The position numbers were made by a program, and so were the translations under genes. From the NCBI GenBank assembly GCA_036250195.1, contig JAVHZZ010000005.1, positions 128,371,598-128,435,597 on the forward strand: a DNA stretch of 64,000 nt, written 5' to 3'. This DNA is from Mixophyes australis (taxonomy: Eukaryota; Chordata; Amphibia; Anura; Limnodynastidae). This document shows, piece by piece, positions 22,240 to 33,734 of the stretch (positions are counted from its first letter, which is position 1; each line of letters opens with the position of its first letter). Below the pieces are notes generated by a model. That model searched no databases, was not told the origin of the DNA, and was given only the letters and a program-made list of their open reading frames with translations.

Positions 22240-22866
22240 GATCCTGTCAGGCCGTAGGCCATTTGAGGAATATAACAGAGCAAAACACTAACCGGTATTA
22301 GCTCTACTGAACTAGTAGGTGCAGAGTCTAACGTACCCCGCAAGGAGGTTTGGACTTCACTGCACAGGGTACGCAGGTCACGGTCCTATTAGCCAGTTGC
22401 CGGTGTAGTGTAGAAGGGTCAGACGGTCCAGGTCACACCAATCGGGAATATGCGGTACCAAGGGAAATCCAAAGGAGTAGTCGCCAAGCCGGGGTCGAAG
22501 TACAATGTGGGTAACTCAGATAGTGGTCGCTAAGCCGGGGTCACAACAGGAAAGCAGGAACAGAAGAACTCACAGGAAACCAGGAGCAAGGAACCGGTAA
22601 CACAGTCTAGTAGACCTGTTACTCTGGCACGCTAATGGCGCCAGAGTCAGGTTTAAATAATGGTCAGGAGGACCTGATTGGCAGGAACAGGAAGCGGCAA
22701 CCAGCGGAGGCAGCGGCGTCCTGTTGCCTAGCAACGGGACAGAGGAAAGGGCGCATGCGCCCGACATTAAGGAGAATCCGGAAGGACTCCGGGGCAGCCA
22801 GCGGGGAGGTCAGACGTCCATTCCCCGACTGACAGGGGATCAACGGGAACGGCGTCTGACAGATCC
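22240..22866 (-). mobile_element. Solo Gypsy LTR nested in provirus LTR
   Basis: A 617-bp LTR (22245-22861) is flanked by the exact duplication gatcc (22240-22244 and 22862-22866). It starts tgtcaggccgtagg and ends gcgtctgaca on the + strand. It is the reverse complement, with differences, of the solo LTR at 39438-40079, so it is oriented minus. Removing it restores the ctggatccagagc sequence of the 5-prime LTR near 11878. Confidence 0.95.
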
Positions 22867-23264
22867 AGAGCACCTGCGATAAGTAACGGCTGTACTTATT
22901 TTTAATTTGCTTAAAATATTCTGCTACTTTTTGAGAATAAATATTTGTGCGTTGGAAACACAAATCGAGATTCGACAATCGTTATTGGATGGAGACAAAA
23001 TGTGCATAACACTTCTGTATTGCTTCCTACACATTTCTTCCCTTTTTGTGGGTGGTTCCAGTTGGATATCAACATATATTCAAGTTTTTCACTACAATTA
23101 TTTCACATCAGTCCATTTCCTCCCAACACCCTTTTATTGCGATTCAGTGGTATTAACACTTTTTCCTGGTTTCCTATTTTGCCTATGTAGCATTCGATAT
23201 CCCTGTGTCCAGTAACAAATTGAACCCCTTGCCATCATAATTCAGTGTTATCTCTCTTTATTGG

Positions 23265-23560
23265 TTTCCAGTATTATTACTATTTATTATTGTTATTATT
23301 ATTATCATCATAGATTTGTAAGGCGCCACAGTGCTCCATAGCGCCGTACAGTAGGGAAAAGGGACATACATAAAACAGACGTGCAATGTAGACAAAATAA
23401 ATGCAGATGTGAAAAAAAGAGTAGGGAGGGCCCTGCTCATGATAGCGTACATTATATGTGGAAGAGGGAACAGCTGAAACAAGAAGAGCAAGTGTGGTTC
23501 AGAGTGGAGATTGGGACAGTTGTGAGGATGCATTAGTGTGAGTAGTATCAGCTGGTGTAA
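23265..23560 (-). repeat. L2-tailed dispersed repeat
   Basis: A TTATTATT-rich left edge is followed by tagatttgtaaggcgccac and gcgccgtacagtaggg, then a gggccctgctcatga block. This is the reverse of the usual anuran L2-type tail, so the copy runs on the minus strand. Confidence 0.65.
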
Positions 23561-23741
23561 AATAAGTAGAAAAGTTTTCAGATTTGATAGCTATTGGAAA
23601 GCTTGATTGGGCATGGTAGGGAATTTTATAAGTGGGCAGCAGCATTGAAGTCTTGTAAGCAGGAGAAAAATATATATTTATTTGGGTTTTAAATATTTAA
23701 CAGGGAGTAAGGGTACGGGAGACGAATAGAGAATGGAAGAG

Positions 23742-23830
23742 CATCATCATCAACATATATTTATATAGCACCAACATATTCTGTAGCGCTTTAAAATTGG
23801 AGCAAGAGTACAAATCTTGAATGAACATGC
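23742..23830 (-). repeat. L2-tailed repeat fragment
   Basis: catcatcatcaacatatatt followed by tatagcaccaacatattctg and tagcgctttaaaattgg is another copy of the same tail type, minus strand. Confidence 0.6.
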
Positions 23831-24336
23831 TCGTCTTAATGTATGGGAATGTAATAGCCATTATATCATCTCAAAAAGGACTGAGGCATGGTTGGGATAA
23901 GTGTAGGAGAAAAGAGAGAACACAAGGAAAAAAGGGGGGTGACCCAGAAATCATATCTGTATTCAAGCAGCTAAGCTGAGGGAGAGAGATCCTTTAAGAT
24001 TTTAAAGTTGGGCTATTGCTGTTAAATTGATCAGGATCATCATAGACCATGCTGGTAATGTATTTCAGCTTGTATATTTGCCAAACTTTATTAATATGAG
24101 TAGGCGGTCCTAGTTTCTTTCAGTTAAGTGCTATTAGACATCTACAGGCCACAAGAATGTGGCTGATACATTTCAAAGTTTCCCATCTTATTTTATATTT
24201 TTATATCTTATTGCTACTTTCTCTCTCTACATATGGAATAATATTTTTCATATGTATATTAACCTTCAAGTAACTGTGTATTTTCCTTTCAAGTATACTA
24301 GGATAATTTAACAATTTCTTACCATGATTGTTCTAG

Positions 24337-24471
24337 GTCTGCCAGCAGTCAACTCTGCAGAAAAGTTATTGGTGGCATGGTATGGAACACAGATTTAAGA
24401 AGATCTGTGTCTGTGGAACACCTTGAGACCAAAAGCCTTCCTTCCCGCTCTCCCCCTATTACACCTAATTG
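24337..24471 (+). CDS. ptpn3: PTPN3 exon, linker after FERM domain
   Basis: This exon encodes part of the linker between the FERM and PDZ domains of protein tyrosine phosphatase non-receptor type 3, a cortical phosphatase that joins membranes to the cytoskeleton through its FERM domain. The frame reads [10 protein letters not shown], then [20 protein letters not shown], closely matching the vertebrate PTPN3 linker as I know it. The serine-rich SVEHLE region resembles the known 14-3-3-binding segment. The acceptor is ttctag (24331-24336); a second AG at 24359-24360 is possible. The donor is tg/gtaagt at 24472. The last codon (Trp) is completed by the first base of the next exon. Upstream FERM exons are not in the window. 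Confidence 0.88.
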
Positions 24472-26509
24472 GTAAGTAGGATTTTACAAAAAGATTTACT
24501 GAGCAAGAAGAATATTAAAGACACTATTAGTTTTGTAACAATTAGTAAATGTAAAACAAAAAAATAAACATATGTTTATGTTTACATAAATGACGCATCC
24601 ACCAACATTTATGTGTGCTTGTATCCTACTTTTAAAATGGGTTTATTGTGAAATTCTAGTGATGAAAACACAATCTTCCTGTCAGGGAAACCCCTTGTTA
24701 TTATGCAAATTAAAGCTGCTACAATATAGTATTATTTTTCAATTACATTAATATTACAATTCAATTATATTGCTTTTTTTCTATTGAAACAATTATTAAT
24801 AATTTGTTATATGAGTTCCACTTTAGTGTATATTTTGCCTGTTTTTGTTTCTTTTTTTTTCCCGTTATAATGTTCTTTTATAATACTGGTTGTTTACTAA
24901 GCTGGGGCACACTGTATTCTGAGTCAGTGGAAAAGCTGTTATACTAACATGCAAATCACACATCTTTCCTTGACAAGCCCACACAAGGCTTTTAATCACA
25001 CAGGGCTTAAATCTCAATGCATGGTGTGAGACAATTCAACTGCTGATTTCAAGACTAAAAGCATGCAGCATGGGGAATCCTGAATTCATGTAGGCTCTTT
25101 TATGACATCAATAATTCTGTCAATAAATGCTCACCAATCTTCCGTTCCTTCAAGATTAGTGTTATATTTTGAAGATTTCTGTTGTTATGTTCCTTTATTT
25201 TTATCAAATGATACCAGTAAAATTAAAATGTTATAGGGCTAATCTGGGTTTCATAAAGAGAATCTCTCTACCCCCAACAATTGCTATTTGAAAATTCATT
25301 ATATTTTCAATAATGACCTATTGGGTACTGAGGATATCATTTCTCACATACGTGTGTGCACGCAATAGTGAAACCACAGTTAATACGCTGGAAATCCATT
25401 TAGACAGCTCTATATTTAGGATCAGTGAGACTCTTTTCTTGCTATGGATATCTCAATACTTTTCTCTAAACAATAATCCGGAGGTATCCAAATCTAATTT
25501 TTGGCTTGCATCCGATTAACCCCAATTAAAATCAGATACCACTGGAATAAAGCCTGCTGGCCACTTAAATGCCCCATCTTCCTGAAAGACATTCACAATG
25601 CTACCAAATATCTTCTCAGTAATTGATTCTCTGGTTCTGATGGCCTTTTACCATTGGATAAATTAATATGTTTAGTGCTTTGCCCCACATATTTTTGACC
25701 AACTAATTCAAGGCAAAAACACATTTCCTGAGATTTGTTAAAAACTATTGGACTAGACAAGACTACAGTCTTTTTTTCATACCCTTTGAGCTGGCCATGA
25801 AGTCATTAGCCCAGCTATTATACTCTAATCCAAATGTTCAAGGCCTTTAGTAAGGCACTTTAGAGCATAAAATAAATCTAAACACTGATGACATTAAGGT
25901 TAATATATATGACAATACAAAAGCATGATTCGATAGCACAAATGCTGTGTTGTAATGTGACATACCACCTTTTGCAGAAGTGTGCCGGATTTATGTAAAT
26001 ACTCTTAGATATGTAGGCTAAAATGGTAAAGTCTGCCAGGGTACAAAAGTTTGCCCTTGCAGATGAGAGGATTTGACAGATTGGACCTTCTATAGCTGAA
26101 TATGGAATAGGAGCATGAGTATTGAATATTAAATTAGATGACATGACTATCAAAATACTTATGTTATGTTATACTCAACCAAAATTTCACTTAAGATGGG
26201 GCCCTGGTCCTGTCATAATGGAAAGACAAGCATTAGAACTTTATTGACATTGTAAGGTGCCACCATTGAACTACATCAAAATGGTTTTGTTCACTTGATG
26301 AAGTAAATTTTATGTAATGATGAGCCTTTTCTGAACCACTAAATAAAGCATTGGTTAAAATAAAAGAATATACTTATAAAGCCTATTATATTATATTTTG
26401 AAGACTAAAATATAACCAAGAACAATTAAGAAGGTTACCTATTGTCCTAACATATTCTGAATTGTGAGCATATTGTGAATGGCTTGTTTCTTGTGGGAAC
26501 TTTTTCTAG
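24472..26509 (+). other. PTPN3 intron, no element recognised
   Basis: A 2.0-kb AT-rich intron. The short open frames on both strands have no domain or codon signal. I see no transposon border here. Confidence 0.6.
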
Positions 26510-26686
26510 GCGGAGCCCTAGATTGCGTCATGTTATTAGGAAGCCTCAGCATTCTTCTGCAGACAACCTGGTCAATGAAATGACTTATGTCACCGAGACA
26601 GAAGATGTGTTTTACACTTACAAAAGCTCTCCAACCTCAAAAGACAGTGATTCAGAGTTCTTTCAGAATTGCAGTCCATTCAGCAG
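26510..26686 (+). CDS. ptpn3: PTPN3 exon, linker
   Basis: The exon continues the linker: [12 protein letters not shown], then [20 protein letters not shown] and an acidic serine-rich end. These blocks are specific to PTPN3/PTPN4-type phosphatases and match PTPN3 best. The acceptor is tttttctag (to 26509); the first base completes the Trp codon of the previous exon. The donor is cag/gtatgt at 26687 and leaves two bases of a codon, so the next exon must supply one base, as both the micro-exon and the 47475 exon do. Confidence 0.93.
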
Positions 26687-27503
26687 GTATGTGAAGATTA
26701 TATTCTTTATCATACAAAGTTTGCTGAATTTGTTCGGTTTGTACCCTTTGATGTTAATACAAAAACATGTTAATGTTTTTATAATGTGTTAACTACCACT
26801 TTGATGAGAACAATACACAGTATAATTGTAAATACATTGATTGTTATACACGTAATAAATTGTTACATAGTTTAATATTGGTATCTATGTCAGTACAAAA
26901 AATAGCAATGTGCCCTTTACTTAGTGTATTTATCACCTATATACAAAGGATGCAGCAATTTTATAGGCTGCACCAATATTTAGCCTATCAATTCGTCAGG
27001 AGCAACCGACATCACTTAGGTAAAGTATATCACAAATTGGCCACCTCCGTTGCATGTAGATAATCGGTATTCTTTATTATCAGTTATTGAAACCTAATTA
27101 ATAATCCATTGCATGGAGATGAGGTCTTTTCTTAATATTCATTATTGACAGACTGTTAATATTGTAAGCCATTTTTCTTCATCACATTAGGCGCACCATA
27201 CACAGGCCACTATCATCTCAATATTAATTGTTAGAGATTTTGAAGAAATGAAAAGGTATTTGGCATCTAGAGAACCTGTCAGATGGTGGAGCAAGGACCC
27301 CACTCCATCTGTAACAAGTGCATGTCAAGTATACCATTTAAATATAGGGGAGGGGGCTGCCCTGGGATAGTTAATATTTTTGCTAAGTCAGCCACATACA
27401 TTCAAAACTTTGCAGTAATTTACATTTATTGAAAAGTATAAAATATAGACACTAGAAGGAGGTCTAGTGAAGTATAATCACATAGCACTAAGTTAAATTA
27501 AAT
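26687..27503 (+). other. PTPN3 intron, left part
   Basis: Start of the 19.4-kb intron. No gene or clear repeat is seen before the Gypsy LTR at 27509. Confidence 0.5.
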
Positions 27504-27508
27504 CTATT

Positions 27509-28411
27509 TGTGACAGGATGGACCACCTATGCCACCCTGTCTTGTGTTGCTGGGAACCGGCTGGGCTTACTTTGCCACTGTCTCAGTAGGAGGAGCCTGC
27601 TGCCACCACTGGACTCCTTTATGGCATCCAGAACCACGTTCCTTCTGGGTAACTGTCACTGCTAGTGTACTCCCGTGCTGGTACACTTGGGCTGGTAACC
27701 CAGAGCGCTCAGGGTGCCGTGGATGGATAACCCCTGGCCTATCACACTGGCCAGAACTGCTGGGGAGCGGGCAGAGCGGTGGTACTAGGAGCTGGGTCCA
27801 AACTTCAGAACAGCCAGAGGACTGATTAGATTTAGAGTCTAATCTGTAGGTCACAGGAATATAGCAATATTGAAGAAGTTGTCAAGCAGGATCTTGAAGC
27901 AGAGAGTGATGTTTATTTAGCTCAAGTGTCCTGACAAGGACAGTTCCACTTATTAAAAGTATCAGTGGTCAGGTCAGATAGAACATCAGAATGATACATT
28001 TCAGTGTACAAGGGCTCTCTTTTTATACAGTTTTAGAGACTAGTCTTAGCTGGAGGTAAGCCAGCCCCCTGATCAGAGATGGCTCTGCGCAGACTGCAGT
28101 ATTTCATTCAAACATTAACATCAGGATGTACAGTATTCCTGCATCTATCACATCCTCTAGAAACTACACACAAACTTCCTCAAATAAATGCTTATCAGAA
28201 ATCAAACAAATACCTCAGACATGAGTGCATTTCCTTTAGCAAAGCTAAAACAAACGAGTTTCTTCCCTGGTCTCAGAAATAAAAAAAAATTCTTAAAAAA
28301 ATATACACAATATCAAAATTGAGTGCATTTGCAATTTTATAAATAAGTGCTCTGTGCTATTTCCTTTAAATAAATTTATACCATTACTTACTTATAAGTG
28401 ATCCAGTCACA
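27509..28411 (-). repeat. LTR of Gypsy copy 2
   Basis: This is a 903-bp LTR with ends TGTGAC and GTCACA. It begins (minus strand) TGTGACTGGATCAC directly after the purine tract and ends ...CCATCCTGTCACA at 27509. The 5 bp outside the left end are ctatt; the partner duplication was not found. Confidence 0.8.
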
Positions 28412-28444
28412 CTACTCTCCCCCACCCCCCCCCCCCCCCCCTCC
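28412..28444 (-). other. Polypurine tract expanded to G17
   Basis: On the minus strand this is an almost pure G tract, with an unbroken run of 17 (28425-28441), followed by a GGTGGGGGAGAGTAG stretch directly before the LTR. Its position identifies it as the element polypurine tract, probably lengthened by replication slippage. Confidence 0.8.
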
Positions 28445-28910
28445 CGGATTGCTGTGAGCCTTTCCTTGCTTTTGAATTATGTGAAAGTTATAAATTTGAA
28501 GGACAAGGCTCCGGGCCAAACAATCTGCCATTTTCCCCTGAGGTGTGTGATAGCCACTTTAAAGGATTATGATCAGTCACCACAGTAAAATGTCATCCAT
28601 TCAGATAAGGTTGAATTTTTTTCACTGCCCACACAATGGCCAAACATTCCTTCTCAATTGTGGCATACCCCACCTTTCGGTTGAGCAGTTTCCTGCTCAA
28701 ATAGGCCACATGGTGCTCCTGCCCATCTGGCCCCACCTGACTAAGTACTGCTCCCAGTCTATACAGTGACGCGTCAGTTTGCACAATGAAGTCCTTGTCA
28801 TAATTGGGCACTAACAGTACTGGAGCACGAACCGGGGCTTCCTTTAACGACTGAAATGTCGGCTCACATACTTTGGGGAGTTTCTGCTTAGTGAGATTTG
28901 TCAGGGGCTT
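28445..28910 (-). pseudogene. Gypsy copy 2 RNase H
   Basis: The minus-strand frame 28931-28593 encodes the RT thumb and RNase H of a Gypsy polymerase: LTNLTKQKLPKV, then I-V-Q-T-D-A-S with a catalytic Asp, LGAVLSQ, E-H-H-V-A-Y-L-S-R-K-L-L, and A-T-I-E-K-E-C-L-A with the Glu. The sequence continues in other frames with a remnant of the D-H-N-P-L motif and stops. The N-terminal join to the RT is broken by the repeat at 28909-29262. Confidence 0.88.
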
Positions 28911-29262
28911 CATCATCATCATCATCACCATTTATTTATATAGCGCCACTGATCCGCAGCACTGTACAGAGAACTCACTCACATCAGTCCCTGCCCCATT
29001 GGAGCTTACAGTCTAAATTTCCTAACACACACACACAGACAGAGAGAGAGAAAGAGAGACTAGGGTCAATTTGATAGCAGCCAATTAACCTACTGGTATG
29101 TTTTTGGAATGTGGGAGGAAACCGGAGCACCCGGAGGAAACCCATGCAAACATGGGGAGAACATACAAACTCCACACAGATAAGGCCATGGTTGGGAATT
29201 GAACTCATGACCCAGCGCTGTGAGGCAGAATTGCTAACCACTTAGCTACCATGCTGCCGTGT
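28909..29262 (-). repeat. L2-tailed dispersed repeat, near full length
   Basis: The copy runs from a catcatcatcatcatca tail at the left through tatatagcgccactgatccg, the cagtccctgccccattggag and ttacagtctaaatttcctaa blocks, to the gaggaaaccggagcacccgg and gaactcatgacccagcgctg blocks. The tail form (TATATAAATAAATGATGATG on the minus strand) shows mobilisation by an L2-type LINE. It splits the Gypsy copy 2 polymerase. Confidence 0.85.
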
Positions 29263-29650
29263 ACTACAATGCTAAGGTCTGGGACAGAACATCTGTAGTA
29301 CCCTGCAGTCATTAAGAATGCCAGTACATGTAACTGGGTCGTGAGCTGGTTCCAGTCTCGCATTGTCTCTACCTTAGCTGGTTCTGACCTAAACCTACCT
29401 CCCCCCACTTGATCACCCAGGTACTGTATCTCTTGCATCCCCATCTGGCACTTCTCTGCCCTAACAGTCAGACATGCCCACCCTATATTCCCTATCAACA
29501 GCCCTATATGCTCCAGATTATCTTCCCAAATCTTACTGAAAATGGAAATGTCTTCTAGGTAACCCTGAACTCTGTCCAATTCATCTACAAAAACGTTTAT
29601 TCCAGTGCAAGGGGCAGTTGACAGAAATGGGCACATTATGCGACTAGCGG
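29263..29650 (-). pseudogene. Gypsy copy 2 reverse transcriptase, C-terminal half
   Basis: The minus-strand frame from 29636 contains a V-Q-G-Y-L-E-D-I-S-I-F-S motif (normally Y-L-D-D-I), then the E-H-I-G-L block, A-E-K-C-Q-M-G and I-Q-Y-L-G, and ends with AGYYRCSVPDLS, the block before the thumb. The Asp-to-Glu change in the first active-site aspartate would impair catalysis. The N-terminal half of the RT is not recognisable. Confidence 0.85.
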
Positions 29651-29974
29651 TAGTATACGCAAAACTGCCTTATTATTTGTAGGAATCAATACACTGAAAG
29701 AAACAGATGAGGTCATGGTGAAACAAGCAGAAAACCTGGGGCCTTGTCCAACCACCGAACAATCCATCAGTTCTGGATGATTTTGACAATGTCTCCGGAA
29801 GTGCCCCTAATCGTCACTTTGCAGTCTGTCCCATCCCAGCCTCTGGTGTTGGTTTCGTCCTGAAGTCCGGCTTGGCAACATTCTCTGCTGTCCGGGCCAT
29901 ATTTTCGACAGTGTTATACCGGTCAATAGCTGTCGCAAGCTCCTCTCCGCTTTCTCTACCAGCAGCTTCTTTGT

Positions 29975-30105
29975 CTGGGTGGCCGATGAGAGGGGGAGAA
30001 GGAGAGCGGATGAGAGGGGGAGAAGGAGAGTGGATGAGAGGGGGAGAAAGGAAGCGGATGAGAGGAGGAAAAGGGAAGCGGATGAGAGGAGAAGAAGGGA
30101 TGCCG
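29975..30105. repeat. 24-bp minisatellite
   Basis: About five imperfect copies of gatgagagggggagaaggag plus four bases. Because the period is a multiple of three, both strands stay open and give 8-residue repeats; this is composition, not evidence of a gene. It may sit in a gag remnant of Gypsy copy 2. Confidence 0.75.
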
Positions 30106-30536
30106 CTGATATGATCATTAGATGTGATCCCTTATACCCGCATGGCGCCCCAGCCAGCACCTACCATGCTGTCCATGATCTCTAAACCCCACTGCCTTGA
30201 TATAGCTCACAGCCTAAAACTAATCTAGTTAGAGCAGTTGCCTCCATGCCTCTCTGACGTAAACACTTGGACAAGTGCAGCTGCAGATCCAGTGGAAGGG
30301 GGGTGGATCGCCCCCCCTAGTAGCACTTCACACATCTTTCAATTGCTGCTGAAAGGTCGAATATACTGAGTTAAGGGACGGGGCCAAACAAGGCCAACCA
30401 ATCAGAGGGGAGGGGCATGGCTATGCTAAATCTCCCACCTCTAGAACATCAACTTACACAGTCCCTGACTCGGCCATGTTCTACGTCTCAAAAATCAGGC
30501 TATGCTGGGAGCCTGTCACCCTCATCCCGCACATCA
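30106..30536. other. Unassigned sequence
   Basis: No gene or firm repeat is recognised. It may include the decayed 5-prime end of Gypsy copy 2, but I could not identify an LTR edge. Confidence 0.4.
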
Positions 30537-31383
30537 TACAGTCAAGTCCATAAATATTGGGACATCAACACAATTCTTATATTTTGGGTTCTATACACCA
30601 CCACAATGGATTTGAAATGAAACTAACAAGACGTGCTTTAACTGCAGACTTGCAGCTTTAATTTGAGGGTATTTACAACCAAATCAGGTGAACGGTGTAG
30701 GAATTACAACGGTTTCTATATGTACCTCCCACTTTATAAGGGACCAAAAGTAATGGGACAATCGACTCAAAAGCTATTTCATGGACATGTGTGGGCTATT
30801 CCCTCGTTATTTCATCATCAATTAAGCAGGTAAAAGGTCTGGAGTTGATTTACATTTGGAATCTGTTGCTGTCGACTCTCTATATGAGATCCAAAGAGCT
30901 GTCACTATCAGTGAAGCAAGCCATCATTAGGCTGAAAAATCAAAACAAACCCATCAGAGAGATAGCAAAAACATTAGGTGCGGCCAAATTAACTGTTTGG
31001 AACATTCTTAAAAAGAATGAACGCATCGGAGAGCTCAGCAACACCAAAAGACCCAGAAGACCACGGAAAACAACTGTGGTGGATGACAGAATAATTTTTT
31101 CCCTGGTGAAGAAAAACCCCTTCACAACAGTTGGCCAAATCAAGAACACTCTCCAGGAGGTAGGTGTTTATGTGTCAAAGTCAACAATCAAGAGAAGACT
31201 TCACAAGAGTGAATATAAAGGGTTCACCACAAGATGTAAACCATTTGTGAGCCACAAAAACAGGAAGACCAGATTAGAGTTTGGCAAACAACATCTTAAA
31301 AAGCCATTACAGTTCTGGAACAACATCCTATGGACAGATACAGATGAGACAAAGATCAACTTTTTAGGACCTGACCCTCAGCT
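30537..31383 (+). mobile_element. Tc1-like transposon, 3-prime truncated
   Basis: The left terminus follows a TA dinucleotide (30537-30538) and reads cagtcaagtccataaatatt, the known start of a vertebrate Tc1 family. A transposase frame follows from 30884. The element stops at about 31383, before the second half of the catalytic domain and without the right terminal repeat. It then abuts the sequence leading into the 31-bp tandem array. Confidence 0.88.
30884..31380 (+). pseudogene. Tc1 transposase, N-terminal part
   Basis: An uninterrupted frame encodes the paired-like DNA-binding domain of a Tc1 transposase: MRSKELSLSVKQAIIRL, the I-R-E-I-A-K helix-turn-helix, the basic T-K-R-P-R-R-P-R-K-T linker (a GRPR-like motif), and a second helix-turn-helix around V-S-K-S-T-I-K-R-R-L. 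It reaches the first catalytic aspartate in ILWTDTDETKINFLG and then ends. The second Asp and the last acidic residue of the DDE triad are missing. I chose the methionine at 30884 because Tc1 transposases start this way; the open frame extends back to 30791. Confidence 0.88.
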
Positions 31384-31479
31384 TACAACGTGAGAAGGGG
31401 AACACCTGAGGAACCACACCTGCATGGACAACCAGCGCCTGGAGATGTTCATCACAGTGAGGGCTCAGGGTTCCTCTAC

Positions 31480-32147
31480 ACACAGTGACACCATACATGT
31501 ATACACACAGTGACACCACACATGTACACGCAATGACACCACGCATGTACGCAACAGTGACACCACGCATGTACGCAACAGTGACACCACGCATGTACGC
31601 AACCGTGACACCACGCATGTACGCAACAGTCACACCATGCATGTACTCACAGTGACTCCATAAATGTACACACAGTGACACTATACAGGGAACTATATAC
31701 ACCCAGTGACAAAATACAGATGTATATATACACACAGTGGCACTATACAGGGCTCTATATGCAGACAGTGACACTATACAGGAGTACAGTGACTCTATAC
31801 AGGGGTCTATATACAGACAGTGACACTATACAGAGGTCTATCTAGTCACAGTGACAGTATACAGGGGTCTATATACACACAATGACGCTTTGCAGAGGTC
31901 TATCTACACATAGTAATAGTATAGTATACAGGGATCTATATACAGACAGTGACACTATACAGTGCTCTATATACACAAAATGACACTATACAGAGGTCTA
32001 TCTACACACAGTGACAGTATACAGGGGTCTATATACTGTACACACAGTTTCACTATTCAGGGGTCAATATACACTAAATGACACTATACAGGGTCACTAC
32101 ATAGTGACACTATACAAGGGTCCATATACAGACAGGGACACTAATCA

Positions 32148-32193
<46 letters not shown>

Positions 32194-33720
32194 AACCCGT
32201 GCATGATACTCATGCATTCTAGTCAAATCAAGCTACTTAAGGTGTTAAAAAGGTTCTTGTCATGCATTTGGGGCTAGTCCAGGCCTCCTCAGGGGAAGAG
32301 CGTTACTTCCCGACGTAAGCGCCCTTTTTTAACGTGGTTTTGTCCACATGTGACCACCTCATCATTCTTCTCCATCACCTCATCCTCCATTTTCATCGCC
32401 ACATCTATCCAGATGTCTATCCAGACACAGGGATCTCTCTCAGCGGTCCTGAGTATCACACTCCTCTCACTCTGTCACCCCCGGCAACCACCAACCACTC
32501 CCCACTGTCACCCCTGGCAACCACCAACCACTCCCAACTGTCACTTCTCCTTCAAGAAATATATATATTTTTTTTTTAAATCTTTATAAACACTTTTAAC
32601 AATTAACAAATTAAAAACATCTTAGTATACCAAATTTCAGCCCTTTCTGAATTTTTTTTCCCACACACACTAAGAATTTAGTAGGTCAGTGTATAACTCC
32701 GCCCAGCAGGTGGCGCTGCAGCTTGGTTTTATTTTTTCAACACACAAACAGACAGACTAACACACGCCACTAGACATTTATATTATAGATATATATATAT
32801 ACACACAGTGACACTATACAGTGGTCTATATAAACACAGTGCCACTATACAGGGACAGTATACAGATGTCTATATACACACAGGGACACCGTACAGGGGT
32901 CTGTATATATACAGGGTCACCATACAGGGGTCTGTATAAACACAGTGACACTATCCTGGGGTCCATATATCTACAGTAACGCTATACAGGGGCCTGTATA
33001 CACACAGGGACCCTATACAGGGGTCTATATATACACAGGGATGCTCTACAAAGGTCTATACACAAACACACACACACACACGGACGCTATACAGAGGTAG
33101 AGTGACACTATACAGGGGTCCATATACACACAGGGACACACTACAGGTGTCTATATACACACAGTGACCCTATATAGGACTCCATATACCACAGCGCCAC
33201 TATATAATGGACTATTTACACACAGGGATCTGTACGCACACAGGGACACCGTACAGGGGTCTGTATGCACACAGGGACACCATACAGGGGTCTGTATGAA
33301 CACAGGGACACCGTACAGGGTTCTGTACGCACACAAGGATACCGTACATGGTTCTGTACGCACACAGGGAGACCGTACAGGAGTCTGTACGCACACAGGG
33401 ACACCGTACAGGGGTCTGTACGCACACAGGGACACCGTACAGGGGTCTGTACGCACACAGGGACACCGTGCAGGGTTCTGTCCGCACACAGGGACACCGT
33501 ACAGGGTTCTGTCCGCACACAGGGACATCGTACAGGGTTCTGTCCGCACACAGGGACACCGTACAGGGTTCTGTCCGCACACAGGGACACCGTACAGGGT
33601 TCTGTCCGCACACAGGGAGACCGTACAGGAGTCTGTACGCACACACTGACAATATATAGGAGTCCTTATGCACATGGTGACACTGTACAGGGATCCATAT
33701 ACACACAGTTACACTATATA
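31480..33720. repeat. 31-bp tandem repeat array
   Basis: About 2.2 kb, apart from an inserted block at 32190-32790, is made of a 31-bp unit with consensus near acacagtgacactatacagg plus ggtctatatac. The right part (33220-33650) is the most regular, with the variant acacagggacaccgtacagg plus gttctgtccgc repeating at exactly 31 bp (for example starts at 33484 and 33515). The left part is more diverged. Long open frames on both strands here are a result of the period and do not represent genes. Confidence 0.93.
32190..32790. mobile_element. Unclassified insertion within tandem array
   Basis: Non-repetitive sequence interrupts the 31-bp array. It starts after a TA run with gttaacccgtgcatgatactc and ends with the ccactagacatttatattat block before another TA run. 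A near-duplicate of cccctggcaaccaccaacca occurs twice inside (about 32475 and 32513). It looks like a nonautonomous transposon, but the TA runs hide any target duplication. Confidence 0.45.
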
Positions 33721-33734
33721 GTGGCATGTGAGAG

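Larger units (their letters stand above)
20932..23011 (+). repeat. 3-prime LTR of provirus, mosaic and enlarged
   Basis: The LTR begins TGTCGAAGTC at 20932 and ends CATAACA at 23011, matching the 5-prime LTR at both ends. It is 2080 bp instead of 847. LTR sequence runs to about 21396 and is then replaced by Gypsy RT sequence and the start of a second LTR type (21397-21815). LTR sequence resumes at 21816, so that 21217-21396 is repeated at 21836-22012. A solo Gypsy LTR (22245-22861) splits the remainder. Confidence 0.9.
11177..23015 (+). mobile_element. Endogenous retrovirus, complete but broken
   Basis: A provirus at 11181-23011 is flanked by the 4-bp duplication cttc (11177-11180 and 23012-23015). 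It has a 5-prime LTR, a primer-binding region, gag, pro, pol, env, a polypurine tract and a 3-prime LTR, all on the + strand, the same strand as PTPN3. The 4-bp duplication, the single zinc knuckle in gag, the gammaretrovirus-like layout of protease and RT, and the CWxC-like motif in env suggest a gamma/epsilon-like retrovirus; that placement is inference. Every gene carries stops or shifts. A 1.5-kb element sits in RT, a deletion removes the integrase zinc domain, and the 3-prime LTR is enlarged by foreign sequence and a solo LTR. It cannot encode a functional virus. Confidence 0.93.
27509..29650 (-). mobile_element. Gypsy copy 2, degraded
   Basis: A minus-strand Gypsy-type element. It has a 3-prime LTR (27509-28411), a long polypurine tract, RNase H (28445-28910) and reverse transcriptase (29263-29650). 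An L2-tailed repeat (28909-29262) is inserted between the last two. I found no 5-prime LTR and no matching target duplication on the right, so the 5-prime side is truncated or too decayed. Weak traces between 29650 and 30230 could be gag. Its RT and RNase H differ clearly from copies 1 and 3, so it belongs to another Gypsy lineage. Confidence 0.82.

Noticed and set aside
29807..30185. Frames with 8-residue repeats on both strands
   Set aside because: They reflect the 24-bp minisatellite, whose period is a multiple of three. No gene is needed to explain them.
31480..33720. CRISPR-like array
   Set aside because: The repeats are contiguous without unique spacers, and the sequence is a vertebrate nuclear genome.
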